DNA of 64,000 nt from an uncultured Flavobacteriaceae bacterium (GCA_947488345.1 CANKZQ010000006.1:1-64000); one strand, 5' to 3'; shown: positions 1 to 8,244, counted from the stretch's first letter. Made by a program: numbers and translations. The notes: a model not told the origin generated them from the letters alone.

Positions 1-65
1 ATTGGAAAACAACATACTCCTATAACATCCACCCCCGAATAAAGTATCCGATCAGAGTAGCACAA

Positions 66-346
66 TTGCACCTAACGTAGGGATATAGTTAATATTAACT
101 ATACTCCACCAAATATAAGGAATATAGTTACTTCAGTACTATTTGATTTTTTGTTGATGTTAAACTATTTCTGAACACGTAGCTAGATCATTAAACTTTA
201 CCAAGGAGCCATGATGTGCATAAATTATGGAAACCGACATAAGTGAAAATTTTCAATTGTGGTCTTATAAGCTATGGTCTATTCCATCAAAGTTACTAGC
301 GTCTAGAGAACTGGTGAAGCAATTATGGTCGTCATTAACTGCTGGC
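66..346. repeat. attC-like element E0 (composite)
   Basis: Non-coding. Its first part (about 71-180) shares a 24-bp exact block at 109-132, beginning CCAAATATAAGG, with element E13 (24020-24043). It also resembles E21 near 30760. The right part (GTGAAGCAATTATGGTCGTC, 314-333) resembles the right arms of E10 and E18. TTAACTGC at 335-342 is the exact reverse complement of GCAGTTAA at 857-864, so the two bound gene 348-842. Nothing recognisable in 1-65. Confidence 0.5.
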
Positions 347-347
347 C

Positions 348-842
348 TTATTCTACTTCAGAATCATTCAATCCGTCAATTAGTTGATCAATTTGAACGA
401 TAATTTGTTTTCTTTTTTGTTTAGACTTTTCAATAACTTCTTCAGTGCTTTTAGTGTTCGATATTTGATTGTTATAATAGTCGACAAGAGTCCTCATTGC
501 ATTCATTTTTGCGCTCAGGTGAGTTTGTTCTACTTGTCGAATTAAAACTTCTTGAGACTTACGTTGAATCTTCCCGCTTTTTTCGAGTTCCTTTCTATTC
601 AGAACAATTTCTTCTCTATTTTGCTTTATTTCTTCACGTTGTAGAATAATTGTGTATATCAAAACAGCAAAAGCAAGAGCAGAAAATAATGCGTTTACAG
701 CACCAAATAAGTCGCCAAAAGTTCCTCTATCAGACCATTCAGAAAGGAAAAACATAATTAAAATAGCCGATACTCCCCAAATAATAACAACAAGAAGAAT
801 CAATTTTATTAAGATACTATTTTTCGAGTTTTCTTTTCCCAT
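348..842 (-). CDS. Small two-helix membrane protein with coiled coil
   Basis: A 164-residue protein with two hydrophobic helices (about residues 11-32 and 43-66), followed by a highly charged helical tail rich in Glu, Lys, Asn and Gln (about 67-115) that should form a coiled coil. The GTFGDLFGAVNALFSALAF segment between and into the second helix recurs in many bacterial accessory membrane proteins of unknown function, some near defence or phage genes; that is family recollection only. It is the only gene in its cassette-like unit, bounded by complementary octamers at 335-342 and 857-864. No promoter of its own is evident. Function unknown. Confidence 0.75.
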   Translation of the reverse strand: MGKENSKNSILIKLILLVVIIWGVSAILIMFFLSEWSDRGTFGDLFGAVNALFSALAFAVLIYTIILQREEIKQNREEIVLNRKELEKSGKIQRKSQEVLIRQVEQTHLSAKMNAMRTLVDYYNNQISNTKSTEEVIEKSKQKRKQIIVQIDQLIDGLNDSEVE

Positions 843-856
843 AATTTTTTCAGAGT

Positions 857-970
857 GCAGTTAACAATTGCTAACCACAAGCTTCATAACTTATTCTAAT
901 GCTTAAATGTAATAAATTTTTGATTCCATTAAGAATTAGACAATGAATTATAGTCGTTGTTGGTAACAGT
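857..970. repeat. attC-like element E1
   Basis: Imperfect dyad. The left arm GCAGTTAACAATTGCTAACC (857-876) pairs with the right arm around GAATTATAGTCGTTGTTGG (945-963) after inversion. The left half resembles the AACAATT arm of classical attC sites. The right end GTTGGTAA (959-966) matches the reverse complement of TTGCCAAC (1562-1569) at 7 of 8 positions, bounding gene 981-1547. Confidence 0.55.
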
Positions 971-980
971 ATGTTGGGTT

Positions 981-1547
981 TTAAACGATTTCTTTTTCAA
1001 GGGCAATATAGTGAGTTGTTCGATTATTATATAATGGTATAATTTTCACTTCACATTTATAGGTGGTTTTGTCTTTTTTATAGTTAAGAATAGTTTCTCT
1101 AAAGGGTTTGTTTAGTTTAATATGTTGTTTGATTCTTTTTTTAACCAGATTAGAAGTTTTTTCACCTTGAAGGAATCTAGGTGTTTTGTTTGTCGCGAAT
1201 GTTTTCGAATAGCCAGTCATTGAAGAGAATCCATCATTAACCCAAACTATTTTTTGATTTATGTCCGTAATGATTACCGCATCATATTCATTTTCGTTTA
1301 ATAATTTATCAAAATCATTTTTCCATTTAAATCTTTTCGACAATGAAATAATTTGATTTAATTCATGTTCCTTTTTTATTTCTAATAGTCTTTTTCCATA
1401 GTGTTCGCTAAAAATATCCCAACTTTTAAGAGGAGGTATATTTATACTTGAGGGCACATTTGTATGTCTTATTTTTTTATACTCATTAGGTGATAAATTG
1501 GATAAATATATATCCAAACACATCATTTCAGATAAGTCGTGTTTCAT
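981..1547 (-). CDS. PAS-domain protein, LOV-like but without the flavin cysteine
   Basis: A 188-residue cytoplasmic protein. Residues about 85-188 form a PAS domain (AVIITDINQKIVWVNDGF, then MTGYS). In LOV photoreceptors the following helix reads GxNCRFLQ; here it reads NKTPRFLQGEKTS, so the cysteine that forms the flavin adduct is proline. A classical LOV photocycle is therefore unlikely. The first 80 residues match nothing I recognise and may be a helical partner-binding region. No kinase, cyclase or HTH output domain is attached, so it may act as a small-ligand sensor or adaptor. It is the single gene in its unit between elements E1 and E2. Confidence 0.75.
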   Translation of the reverse strand: MKHDLSEMMCLDIYLSNLSPNEYKKIRHTNVPSSINIPPLKSWDIFSEHYGKRLLEIKKEHELNQIISLSKRFKWKNDFDKLLNENEYDAVIITDINQKIVWVNDGFSSMTGYSKTFATNKTPRFLQGEKTSNLVKKRIKQHIKLNKPFRETILNYKKDKTTYKCEVKIIPLYNNRTTHYIALEKEIV

Positions 1548-1561
1548 GTTTTATTTTATTA

Positions 1562-1830
1562 TTGCCAACGGTTTGTTGTATGGTTTAGCTTGCCAATTAT
1601 TTTCTCAAACTTGTTTTGTTCATCATCATTCGTTTTACAAATGCTGAACAAAATCGGCATGTTTTTATTGTTGTCACGGAAAATCCTAACGGATTTTCCG
1701 ACGTTGGGCTAAGTTAATTAATTCAAGTGATACGGGCAGCGCGAACTTGCACTAACAATTCCTGCCAAGGAATTCCATTGTAAAATACGCTCTTGAGAAA
1801 ATTAGCAGCGAAGCTAATTAATTGTGCACA
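1562..1830. repeat. attC-like element E2 (long)
   Basis: Long composite element. The left arm is TTGCCAACGGTTTGTTGTAT (1562-1581). It contains an inner palindrome GGAAAATCCTAACGGATTTTCC (1679-1700), an AAGTTAATTAATTCAAG motif and a 28-bp block (1775-1802) identical to 29933-29960 in E20. The segment around 1590-1650 resembles 25450-25515 in E15, including 15 exact bases at 1632-1646. The stretch 1836-2000 to the next gene is AT-rich with nothing clear. Confidence 0.55.
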
Positions 1831-2000
1831 GTATTATCAGTCGATTTTTCTATAGTGGTTACATTCTAATGGTCGAGCTAATAGTATGAATGTCTTATTT
1901 TATAAATAAGTAGTTCGGATTTATAATTAAAAACTTTAACTAATAAGAATTATTACATATTAGACATATTAAAACAGAATAGAACAAATCACTAAATTTC

Positions 2001-3044
2001 ATGAAACGCACTTTTTCTACTTTATTATTATTGTTTGCTCCAATAATTTTTATCAACTGTAAAACCCACACTTCCATAGACTCATATATGAATGAACTAG
2101 TGGCAGCTGGTAATTTTAACGGAAATGTTTTAGTTGTAAAAAACGGACAAACTATTTATGAAAATTCCTTTGGTTTTTCAGACGGTTTGAAAACTACAGA
2201 ATTAACCAATCAGTTCAGATTTGATTTAGGATCAGTCTACAAAGAATTTCCTGCAGTCTCAGTTATGCAACTTCAAGAAAAGGGATTGTTAAGTACAGAC
2301 GATAAAATTAATATCTACTTAACAGATTTGCCAAATTGGTCTTCTAAAATCACGATAAAAAACTTGTTGCAATACACAAGTGGTTTACCAAAGGTGGCTT
2401 GGGACAAATATTTTGATAAAAATGAAAGAGTTACGGATCAAAAAATTAAAAATGATTTATTAAACCTAAAAAAATTAGAATTTGAGCCTGGTTCTGACTA
2501 TTTATATACCAATTACAGTCCAATTTTATTGGGGCAAATTGTAGCAAAGATTACTAAACAACCTTTTCCAGAGTACGTAAAAGAAAATTTATTTATCCCT
2601 TTTGGTTTAGACAATGCTAAAATTGAATCCGAAGTTCCTAATTTAAACAGAGACTTCATGGCAATACCTTTTGATGAAAATTTTAAGGAAGACGCTCATA
2701 AGGCTACTATTACTGGTGTGATTTTTAGATTGACAGCAAAAGACCTATACAATTGGTTAACTCATTTACATACATTCAAGGTAATTAGTAAGGCATCTTT
2801 GCAATTTTTATCAGAAGAAGCAGATTTCTGGGGTAATATTAAAGCTCCTTTAGGAGGGGTTAAATGGAAGAACGGAATCGTAAAAGAACATTATCACCAC
2901 GGTGAGGCTGGTAATTATGAATGTATCGTGAAAAGATTTAATAATGGTAAAGATGTGTTAACTATAATAGTTCAAGCAAATCAGAAACGTCAAAACATGT
3001 TCGATATTTCAGATGAAATAAAAAGCATTGTAAAATTCAAGTAA
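2001..3044 (+). CDS. Serine hydrolase, beta-lactamase/PBP4* family lipoprotein
   Basis: A 347-residue probable lipoprotein: the hydrophobic leader ends in FINC, with Cys20 as the lipidated residue. The penicillin-binding/class C beta-lactamase fold is indicated by the catalytic SxxK motif S78-V-Y-K81, a Y-T-N motif near residue 169 (GSDYLYTNYSP) and a late HHGEAGNY segment near 299 in place of KTG. Family members are D-aminopeptidases, esterases or PBP-like hydrolases; the substrate cannot be told, and true beta-lactamase activity is not implied. It is one of only three clear plus-strand genes in the first 30 kb, opposite to its neighbours, and lies alone between elements E2 and E3. Confidence 0.85.
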   Translation: MKRTFSTLLLLFAPIIFINCKTHTSIDSYMNELVAAGNFNGNVLVVKNGQTIYENSFGFSDGLKTTELTNQFRFDLGSVYKEFPAVSVMQLQEKGLLSTDDKINIYLTDLPNWSSKITIKNLLQYTSGLPKVAWDKYFDKNERVTDQKIKNDLLNLKKLEFEPGSDYLYTNYSPILLGQIVAKITKQPFPEYVKENLFIPFGLDNAKIESEVPNLNRDFMAIPFDENFKEDAHKATITGVIFRLTAKDLYNWLTHLHTFKVISKASLQFLSEEADFWGNIKAPLGGVKWKNGIVKEHYHHGEAGNYECIVKRFNNGKDVLTIIVQANQKRQNMFDISDEIKSIVKFK

Positions 3045-3045
3045 A

Positions 3046-3155
3046 TAGCAAGGTACTACCTTATATAAGGTCGCTGGATAGTTCGTTAATTTTCTTGACT
3101 TCCTTTGTTTTAGATAGAGTTCGGATATTTTTTATATACGTTGCTGACATCTGGC
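3046..3155. repeat. attC-like element E3 (degenerate)
   Basis: Weak member. The left side AGCAAGGTACTACCTTATAT and the right side TTATATACGTTGCTGACATC (3132-3151) are partly complementary. Its position between units supports it more than its sequence does. Confidence 0.35.
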
Positions 3156-3179
3156 GTTATTCAGTTCGTTTTTTTAGAT

Positions 3180-4103
3180 TCAAGAGAAATTAGGAAGAAC
3201 TTTTTCTCCAATCTCTTCAATCAATTCATTTGCTGGTCTCGAACCATACTTTAAATTCAGGATCACGTGATTTACACCATAAGATTCTAATAATTTCAAA
3301 TGCGCATTTAAATAATCGGTTCCCGATTTGAAGCCAAGATGAATTGGTGTTGGCTTTACATTTGAATCTTTAGTGAGATCTACGTATAAGGATTGCATAA
3401 AGGGTTTCCAATCTTTTTTTACTTTGGTTAATGCTTCTCCCCATTGATGCATTACCATTTGCAATGTTTTAAAATCTCTAGGATAATATAACCAACCATC
3501 TGAATGTTCAGCAATCCAATCTAATGATTGTCCAGAATGTCCAGTTACAAGCATTGGTGTTTTTTTATAATATTTTGGTAATAAGTCAATTCCACCATTT
3601 ACACTACCATAAAATTTTGAAACATAGTTTGGAAAGTCTCCTTGTAAGGCTTTTACGTACAAAAAACTATCTCTAAATAACTCTGATTTATTTTCCAAGT
3701 TTTGATTAAAAGCAGGATATTCTATCGCTCTGTCACCAGAGGCAACACCTAAAACCAATCTTTCGTTTGAAAGAATCTGAAGGCTATTTAGTGATTTTGC
3801 GGTATGCACTGGGTGACGTAATGGTAAAATTATACTTCCAGTAGCTAAAGCAATATCTTTTGTGTGATTCATAATATGAGTCATGTAAACCCAAGGGTCA
3901 AACAATTGTCCTGCATCCCCAAAATTTGGATCATTAAAAGGAACATCTCTAAACCAAAGTGCTTTAAAGCCTAATTCTTCGGTTCGTTGAGCAAGTTGTT
4001 CTTGATTTTCCATTTTTGCAATAGCACCACTATAGGCTTCTAACGGAAATACCAATCCCAATGTTAATTTACCTTTAGATGCTATTTTAGTATAAACATG
4101 CAT
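3180..4103 (-). CDS. Luciferase-like (LLM class) flavin oxidoreductase
   Basis: A 307-residue protein with the (beta/alpha)8 bacterial luciferase fold typical of F420/FMN-dependent LLM oxidoreductases. The segment FRDVPFNDPNFGDAGQLFDP, then ATGSIILPLRHPVHTAKSLN and LVLGVASGD, matches the luciferase-type oxidoreductase group represented by Bacillus BA3436 (TIGR03571, from memory). These are presumed FMN-dependent enzymes of unknown substrate. It is the last gene of a three-gene minus-strand operon: its ATG touches the stop codon of the SDR gene upstream (4104). With the quinone oxidoreductase at the operon head and the HxlR regulator, it likely belongs to an electrophile or redox-stress response. 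Confidence 0.85.
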   Translation of the reverse strand: MHVYTKIASKGKLTLGLVFPLEAYSGAIAKMENQEQLAQRTEELGFKALWFRDVPFNDPNFGDAGQLFDPWVYMTHIMNHTKDIALATGSIILPLRHPVHTAKSLNSLQILSNERLVLGVASGDRAIEYPAFNQNLENKSELFRDSFLYVKALQGDFPNYVSKFYGSVNGGIDLLPKYYKKTPMLVTGHSGQSLDWIAEHSDGWLYYPRDFKTLQMVMHQWGEALTKVKKDWKPFMQSLYVDLTKDSNVKPTPIHLGFKSGTDYLNAHLKLLESYGVNHVILNLKYGSRPANELIEEIGEKVLPNFS

Positions 4104-4901
4104 TTACGATGTTAAAATTTTGTTCGTTTCCGAGATTAATTGATTTATTTTTTCCTGATTGTAAGCGTCATTATGTGCATTAGAAAATGTGCCTTTGTCA
4201 TTATCGAAGTATTTTCCATTATTTTCTTTATGTTTTTCTGAAATGGCTAATTCGTACAAAATATCTGCCCCTTTGTCTGCTGAAGACCAATGATGACCAT
4301 AGGCTTCTTTAACCATAGTTGTGTTTAATAAAGAACCCGGATTTACAGCAATGGTTGTAATACTTGGATTTGCTTTCGCGAAAGCGAAACTCCACATAGT
4401 TAAAGCTAGTTTGCTTTGAGCATACGCTTCATTGCTTGAAATTACTTTATTTGCTTTTAATGCTTCTATTGAAACCGTTGCTTGTGCTGCCGAACTTAAA
4501 TTAATAATTCTTGGCGAACTGCTATTTTTTAGGAGCGGTAATAATCCATTTGTGAGTAGGTAAGGTGCTACATAGTTAACTGCAAATCTCATATCTAAAT
4601 TATCTTGATTTTGCTGTACAGGACTTTTAAAAACTCCAGCATTATTTATCAAGATATCAATTGATGAAAATTCATTTGAAATTTCGGCAATCATTTTTTC
4701 GATGCTGTTAAAATCAGATAGATCTGATACAAAACCACTGATTTTACTATTACTCGTTTTCTCTTTAATTTCTGAAATGGTATTTTTTAACTTCTCAGAA
4801 TTTCTTCCGTGTAAAAGTATTTGATGCCCACTTTTAGCCAGTTTCGTTGCTGTTAACTTACCAACTCCGTCTGTACTCCCTGTTATTAGTATTGTTTTCA
4901 T
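4104..4901 (-). CDS. Short-chain dehydrogenase/reductase (SDR)
   Basis: A 265-residue classical SDR. It has the Rossmann motif TGSTDGVG (7-14), NNAG (86-89), the catalytic serine in NLSSAA (about 136), and Y160-x-x-x-K164 in YAQSK. The shape resembles retinol dehydrogenase or WW-domain-oxidoreductase-like SDRs that reduce carbonyls with NADPH, but the substrate is not identifiable. It is the middle gene of the operon 5903 to 3180, starting 15 bp after the oxidoreductase stop and directly abutting the LLM gene, so it is very likely co-transcribed from the promoter near 5940-5970. Confidence 0.88.
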   Translation of the reverse strand: MKTILITGSTDGVGKLTATKLAKSGHQILLHGRNSEKLKNTISEIKEKTSNSKISGFVSDLSDFNSIEKMIAEISNEFSSIDILINNAGVFKSPVQQNQDNLDMRFAVNYVAPYLLTNGLLPLLKNSSSPRIINLSSAAQATVSIEALKANKVISSNEAYAQSKLALTMWSFAFAKANPSITTIAVNPGSLLNTTMVKEAYGHHWSSADKGADILYELAISEKHKENNGKYFDNDKGTFSNAHNDAYNQEKINQLISETNKILTS

Positions 4902-4916
4902 TGTTTTTTAGTTCTA

Positions 4917-5903
4917 TTAGTTTTCTACGACAACTTTACCAATAGCTTTTTTACTTTCCAATCTTGTATAAGCTTCTCCTACATTATCTAATGTAAACTG
5001 ATGCTCATCGAGTAAAGGTTTTAAATTTCCCGCTTCAACAATTTTGGTAATGCTACTTAATATTTTACCGTGTTGCTCTCTTTTGAAATTGTGTATCATT
5101 GGAATCAACATAAAGACAACGTGTAATGATAGTCCTTTAAAATGTGCTGTACTCAAATCTATATTACATAAAGAAACCGTAGTAGCCACTTGACCATTTA
5201 ATGCAGTAGCTTCAAAAGATTTTAGTAAGTTTTCTCCACCTACAGAGTCATAAACTATGTCAAAACCAACGCCATTAGTGTGTTTGTTTACATAATTTTG
5301 AACTTGTTCTGTTTTGTAATTTATTGGTTCAGCACCAAATTTTTTGATGATTTCCATTTGATTTTCTCCACCACAAGTTGAATAAACATCCGCGCCAAAA
5401 TGTTTAGCCAATTGCACCGCTACATGTCCAACACCACCGGTTCCACCGTGTACTAAAACTTTCTGGCTGCTTTTGATATTTGAACGAATTAAACCTTCGT
5501 AAGCGGTTATTCCAACCAAAGGAAGCGCAGCTGCTTCTTTCATTGTGAGGTTTTTTGGTTTTAGTGCAATTAGTTTACTGTCAGCAGCAACATAATCGGC
5601 AAGCGTTCCTTGTAAGTCAACCAAACCACCAACACAACCATAAACTTCATCTCCAGCAGAAAATTCAGTAACACCTTCACCTACTTTTTCAATGGTTCCT
5701 GCAACGTCCATTCCCAGTATGGCTGGGTTTATAGGTGAAAAAGGTAAGTCTTTACCCATATTTCGAATCATAGTATCTACCGTATTTATACTTGATGCGA
5801 AAATTTTTACCAAAACCTGTCCGTTCCTTAAAGTTGGCTTTGCTACTTCTCTAGATTCAAAGGTTGCGTTTTCTCCATATTCGCTTATTGTCATTGCTTT
5901 CAT
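4917..5903 (-). CDS. NADPH:quinone oxidoreductase (zinc-independent MDR family)
   Basis: A 328-residue medium-chain dehydrogenase/reductase. It has the N-terminal GroES-like domain (SSINTVDTMIRN) and a C-terminal Rossmann domain with HGGTGGVGHVAVQLAKHF (about 152-169). The cysteines for catalytic and structural zinc are missing, which fits the zeta-crystallin/quinone reductase branch that reduces quinones or enones with NADPH. It is the first gene of a three-gene operon and is transcribed away from the HxlR gene at 6000, with 96 bp between them. The divergent arrangement resembles Corynebacterium qor2-qorR, where the HxlR-type QorR represses the reductase until its cysteine is oxidised. Regulation by the neighbour is an inference. 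Confidence 0.87.
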   Translation of the reverse strand: MKAMTISEYGENATFESREVAKPTLRNGQVLVKIFASSINTVDTMIRNMGKDLPFSPINPAILGMDVAGTIEKVGEGVTEFSAGDEVYGCVGGLVDLQGTLADYVAADSKLIALKPKNLTMKEAAALPLVGITAYEGLIRSNIKSSQKVLVHGGTGGVGHVAVQLAKHFGADVYSTCGGENQMEIIKKFGAEPINYKTEQVQNYVNKHTNGVGFDIVYDSVGGENLLKSFEATALNGQVATTVSLCNIDLSTAHFKGLSLHVVFMLIPMIHNFKREQHGKILSSITKIVEAGNLKPLLDEHQFTLDNVGEAYTRLESKKAIGKVVVEN

Positions 5904-5936
5904 TCTGTATTGTTTTTTATACTATAAAAATTATAG

Positions 5937-5967
5937 TTGCAAAAGTAAGTATAGTATTCTACCTTTG
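5937..5967 (+). promoter_or_regulatory. Promoter of the HxlR-family regulator
   Basis: TTG at 5937-5939, 20 bp, TACCTTTG at 5960-5967; the ATG follows at 6000. It overlaps the minus-strand promoter so completely that 5937-5970 is itself an imperfect palindrome. Confidence 0.6.
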
Positions 5968-5970
5968 CAA
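5940..5970 (-). promoter_or_regulatory. Promoter of the quinone oxidoreductase operon
   Basis: On the minus strand TTG (5968-5970), 20 bp, then TACTTTTG (5940-5947) fits the Bacteroidota TTG-N19/20-TAnnTTTG promoter. It is laid face to face over the hxlR-type promoter. Confidence 0.6.
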
Positions 5971-5999
5971 TAACGGTCAAAAATGATAGTATACATTTT

Positions 6000-6356
6000 A
6001 TGGAAATAGTAGCACAAAAAATGCTCAAGTTTAGAGGTAATGAATACCCTTGTTGTGCGAGCTTAACAATGGGAATTATTGGTGGAAAATGGAAAACGGT
6101 TATTCTTTACCATTTAATGACTGATAAATTAAGATATAATGAACTGAGAAAATCTATGCCTACAGTTACTGAAAGAACATTAAGCTTACAACTTAAGGCA
6201 TTAGAAGAAGATGGTTTAATTAAAAGAAAGGTCTATACATCGAAACCTCCATTAAAAGTAGAATATTCATTAACCGATTTCGGTAAAACGTTAATTCCGC
6301 TAATTCAATCTATTGCGGATTGGGGCGATTTTGTGGTTGAAAAATTTTCGAAGTAG
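6000..6356 (+). CDS. HxlR/DUF24-family redox-type transcriptional regulator
   Basis: A 118-residue winged-helix protein of the HxlR (MarR-like) family: GIIGGKWKTVILYHLM, RYNELRKSMP, ERTLSLQLKALEEDGLIKRK and a VEYSLTDFGKTL wing are all in family order. The N-terminal pair Cys18-Cys19 sits just ahead of the first helix, where YodB, HypR and QorR have their redox-sensing cysteine. This suggests repression relieved by quinones, electrophiles or oxidants. It is divergent from the quinone oxidoreductase-SDR-LLM operon and probably controls both promoters. The whole regulator-operon block lies between elements E3 and E4. Confidence 0.9.
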   Translation: MEIVAQKMLKFRGNEYPCCASLTMGIIGGKWKTVILYHLMTDKLRYNELRKSMPTVTERTLSLQLKALEEDGLIKRKVYTSKPPLKVEYSLTDFGKTLIPLIQSIADWGDFVVEKFSK

Positions 6357-6373
6357 CTTTTCTGTTCTGCTTG

Positions 6374-6493
6374 TTGCCAACGGTTTGGCTATGGTTAGTT
6401 ACTTATACGACTAAGATAACAAAAAAGCGTAGGAGTGAGGAAACTCGAAGGAAACACACTACCGTTAGCAATCAATTATGCATGTTGTTGACA
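6374..6493. repeat. attC-like element E4
   Basis: The left arm TTGCCAACGGTTTGGCTATG (6374-6393) pairs imperfectly with the right arm AATTATGCATGTTGTTGACA (6474-6493). The inner module CGACTAAGATAACAAAAAAG plus CGTAGGAGT is shared with E6 (about 12934-12962) and E11 (about 21276-21304). Confidence 0.65.
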
Positions 6494-6520
6494 GTAGTAT
6501 TTTCTCTTATTTCGAGATTT

Positions 6521-6991
6521 TCATAAATCAATTCTTAATTTCAGTCCTTTTTGTTTGAATCCATTTCTTTCATAAAAATTTATAGTTCTTGGCCATTCTT
6601 CAGCATTTGGAGCCCCAACTTCAATCTTATTCCAGTTCATAGATTTTGAAAAATCCACAACATGATTTAATAGTAATTGGCCTATTCCAGTAGACCTCGA
6701 GTTTCTGTCTACATAAAATTCTGTGATGACTCCAAAATCACCACCATTATAAACAGCAAATGATTCTGAAACTGTGATTAATCCTTTCGGATTGTTGTTA
6801 GAACCATAAGCGATAAAAGCGCCGTAATTATTTCTTATAATTAAGTTTCTTGTTGTTTTTTCAAGGTTGGTTTTATCTACGATAAAATTACTATTGCTCT
6901 TCTTGTTGAAGTCAATTAATAACTCGGCAATTAGGTCTGCGACCGTTTTTGCGTCATTAATAGTCGCTTTTATTATTTTTATATCGCTCAT
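6521..6991 (-). CDS. GNAT N-acetyltransferase
   Basis: A 156-residue GNAT-fold protein. Motif A (RNSRSTGIGQLLLNHVVDF, about 107-125) carries the acetyl-CoA pyrophosphate loop R/Q-x-x-G-x-G/A in the form RSTGIG. The C-terminal FYERNGFKQKGLKLRI strand is typical of aminoglycoside- or small-amine-type GNATs. The substrate is unknown. It is the single gene of its unit between E4 and the weak element E5; GNAT genes are among the commonest integron-cassette cargo. Confidence 0.88.
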   Translation of the reverse strand: MSDIKIIKATINDAKTVADLIAELLIDFNKKSNSNFIVDKTNLEKTTRNLIIRNNYGAFIAYGSNNNPKGLITVSESFAVYNGGDFGVITEFYVDRNSRSTGIGQLLLNHVVDFSKSMNWNKIEVGAPNAEEWPRTINFYERNGFKQKGLKLRIDL

Positions 6992-6999
6992 TTTTAGTG

Positions 7000-7071
7000 T
7001 TTGCGGTTGTTTTTTTATTCATATGGATATATAAGAACTCAGCTTATCTGTACATTTTACCGTTGTTAGCT
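7000..7071. repeat. attC-like element E5 (short, overlaps a coding end)
   Basis: Weak element. Its right arm GTACATTTTACCGTTGTTAG (7050-7069) fits the family and lies inside the last codons of the aminotransferase gene, encoding about NNGKMYR. The left arm (GCGGTTGTTTTTTTATTCAT) is degenerate. Confidence 0.35.
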
Positions 7072-8189
7072 ACTTTCTTTAATATTTTACTTAATTCATT
7101 TAGAGTAGTGTTTAATTTTTCTATTTCCATATAACCAAATCCTAATCTAAAAAATCGTTTAGTTTCACCAAACCATTCTCCATTTGCTATTTGAATTCCG
7201 GCATGTTTTGATAATGAATAAAATTCTTCTAGTTGTTGTTGATTAAACATTGTTTTTTTCAATTGTATGCAGCAAAGGGCTCCTGCATTTGGTTCATTCC
7301 ACCTTAAGAATTGTTCATTTAGTTGTACCCATTTTTTTGTGAGTTCTAATCCTTTTGATGAATGTACTCTTCTTGTTTGAAATAGTTTAGATTCCTTTTT
7401 TAGAACCTGAATAGCAACGTATTCATCTAAAACAGAATTTGATATCACTGTATTCACTTTTGCAAGACCCACTTCTTTTATAAAATCATCATCTCTCGAG
7501 CATAACCATCCAATTCTTAACCCTGGTGTGCCATGACATTTTGATAATGACGAAACGGTTATTATATTATTATTCTCTAGGCTAGCGAATGTTGGTATTA
7601 GTGTATTATTTCCGTAAGTAGCTTCTCTATAGGTTTCATCAATCAATAATTTGCAGTTAGGATATTCTCGGTTTAAGCGAACCGAAATTTTTTCAACCTC
7701 TTTTATACTAAGTGTTGTTCCTGTTGGATTTAAGGGTGACACTAAAATTATTAATTTGGTTTTTTTAGAAAGAATTTTAAAGAGCTCTTCTTCGTTTAAT
7801 TGGTACTTTTCTTCAAAAGACAGTTTGAGTAATTTCTTTTTGAATCCCAAACCTTCTATCAAATCTATTGTTGGGGGAAAGTTTGGCTGTACTGTTATGA
7901 CTTCATCTCCCTTATTACATGTACATAAAATGGATAAAAAGTTTCCAAATATTGCGCCATTGGTTATTACGATATTCTTTTTTTCTACTCCTAATTTCTT
8001 ACCTACTAATTCTCGAAGTTCTTCGTTTCCTTGAGATGTACCATACTCTAATTTTAGTTTTTTTAAACCTAGATTAAATGATTCATCCCAAATCTCTTCT
8101 AATATTAAATCTTTATTAGTGCTTTCTGCTAAATTTAATTCGAGCCTGTCATCCAATAGATTAATTATGTCGTTCAGTGGGAATTTCAT
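7044..8189 (-). CDS. PLP-dependent class I/II aminotransferase
   Basis: A 381-residue fold-type I aminotransferase. It shows the early substrate loop LEYGTSQGNEELRELVGKKLG, the PLP-stacking region VTNGAIFGNFLSIL, SPLNPTGT (about 152-159), the pyridoxal-ring aspartate in LLIDETYREATYGN and the Schiff-base lysine in VSSLSKCHGTPGLRIGW. The substrate is not identifiable; the sequence looks like the aspartate/aromatic aminotransferase or capreomycidine-synthase side of the family. It is the last gene of a minus-strand run starting at 11241. The last seven residues are encoded by the arm of repeat element E5, so its original C-terminus may have been replaced when the unit was joined there. Confidence 0.88.
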   Translation of the reverse strand: MKFPLNDIINLLDDRLELNLAESTNKDLILEEIWDESFNLGLKKLKLEYGTSQGNEELRELVGKKLGVEKKNIVITNGAIFGNFLSILCTCNKGDEVITVQPNFPPTIDLIEGLGFKKKLLKLSFEEKYQLNEEELFKILSKKTKLIILVSPLNPTGTTLSIKEVEKISVRLNREYPNCKLLIDETYREATYGNNTLIPTFASLENNNIITVSSLSKCHGTPGLRIGWLCSRDDDFIKEVGLAKVNTVISNSVLDEYVAIQVLKKESKLFQTRRVHSSKGLELTKKWVQLNEQFLRWNEPNAGALCCIQLKKTMFNQQQLEEFYSLSKHAGIQIANGEWFGETKRFFRLGFGYMEIEKLNTTLNELSKILKKVANNGKMYR

Positions 8190-8244
8190 TTTCTTTTTCT
8201 TGTTGTTTTTTTCAGAAGTGTTCGTATATCACTTTCCTTTTGAC

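Larger units (their letters stand above)
5918..5994. promoter_or_regulatory. Candidate HxlR operator boxes
   Basis: Three ATAGTAT/ATACTAT boxes lie at 5918-5926 (TATACTATA), 5950-5957 (TATAGTAT) and 5986-5993 (ATAGTATA). The middle one sits between the promoter hexamers of both divergent promoters. Likely binding sites for the product of 6000-6356; inferred from position and symmetry only. Confidence 0.45.

Noticed and set aside
2001-3044. True class C beta-lactamase
   Set aside because: SxxK and YxN are present but the KTG motif is replaced by HHG, which points to the broader serine-hydrolase group.
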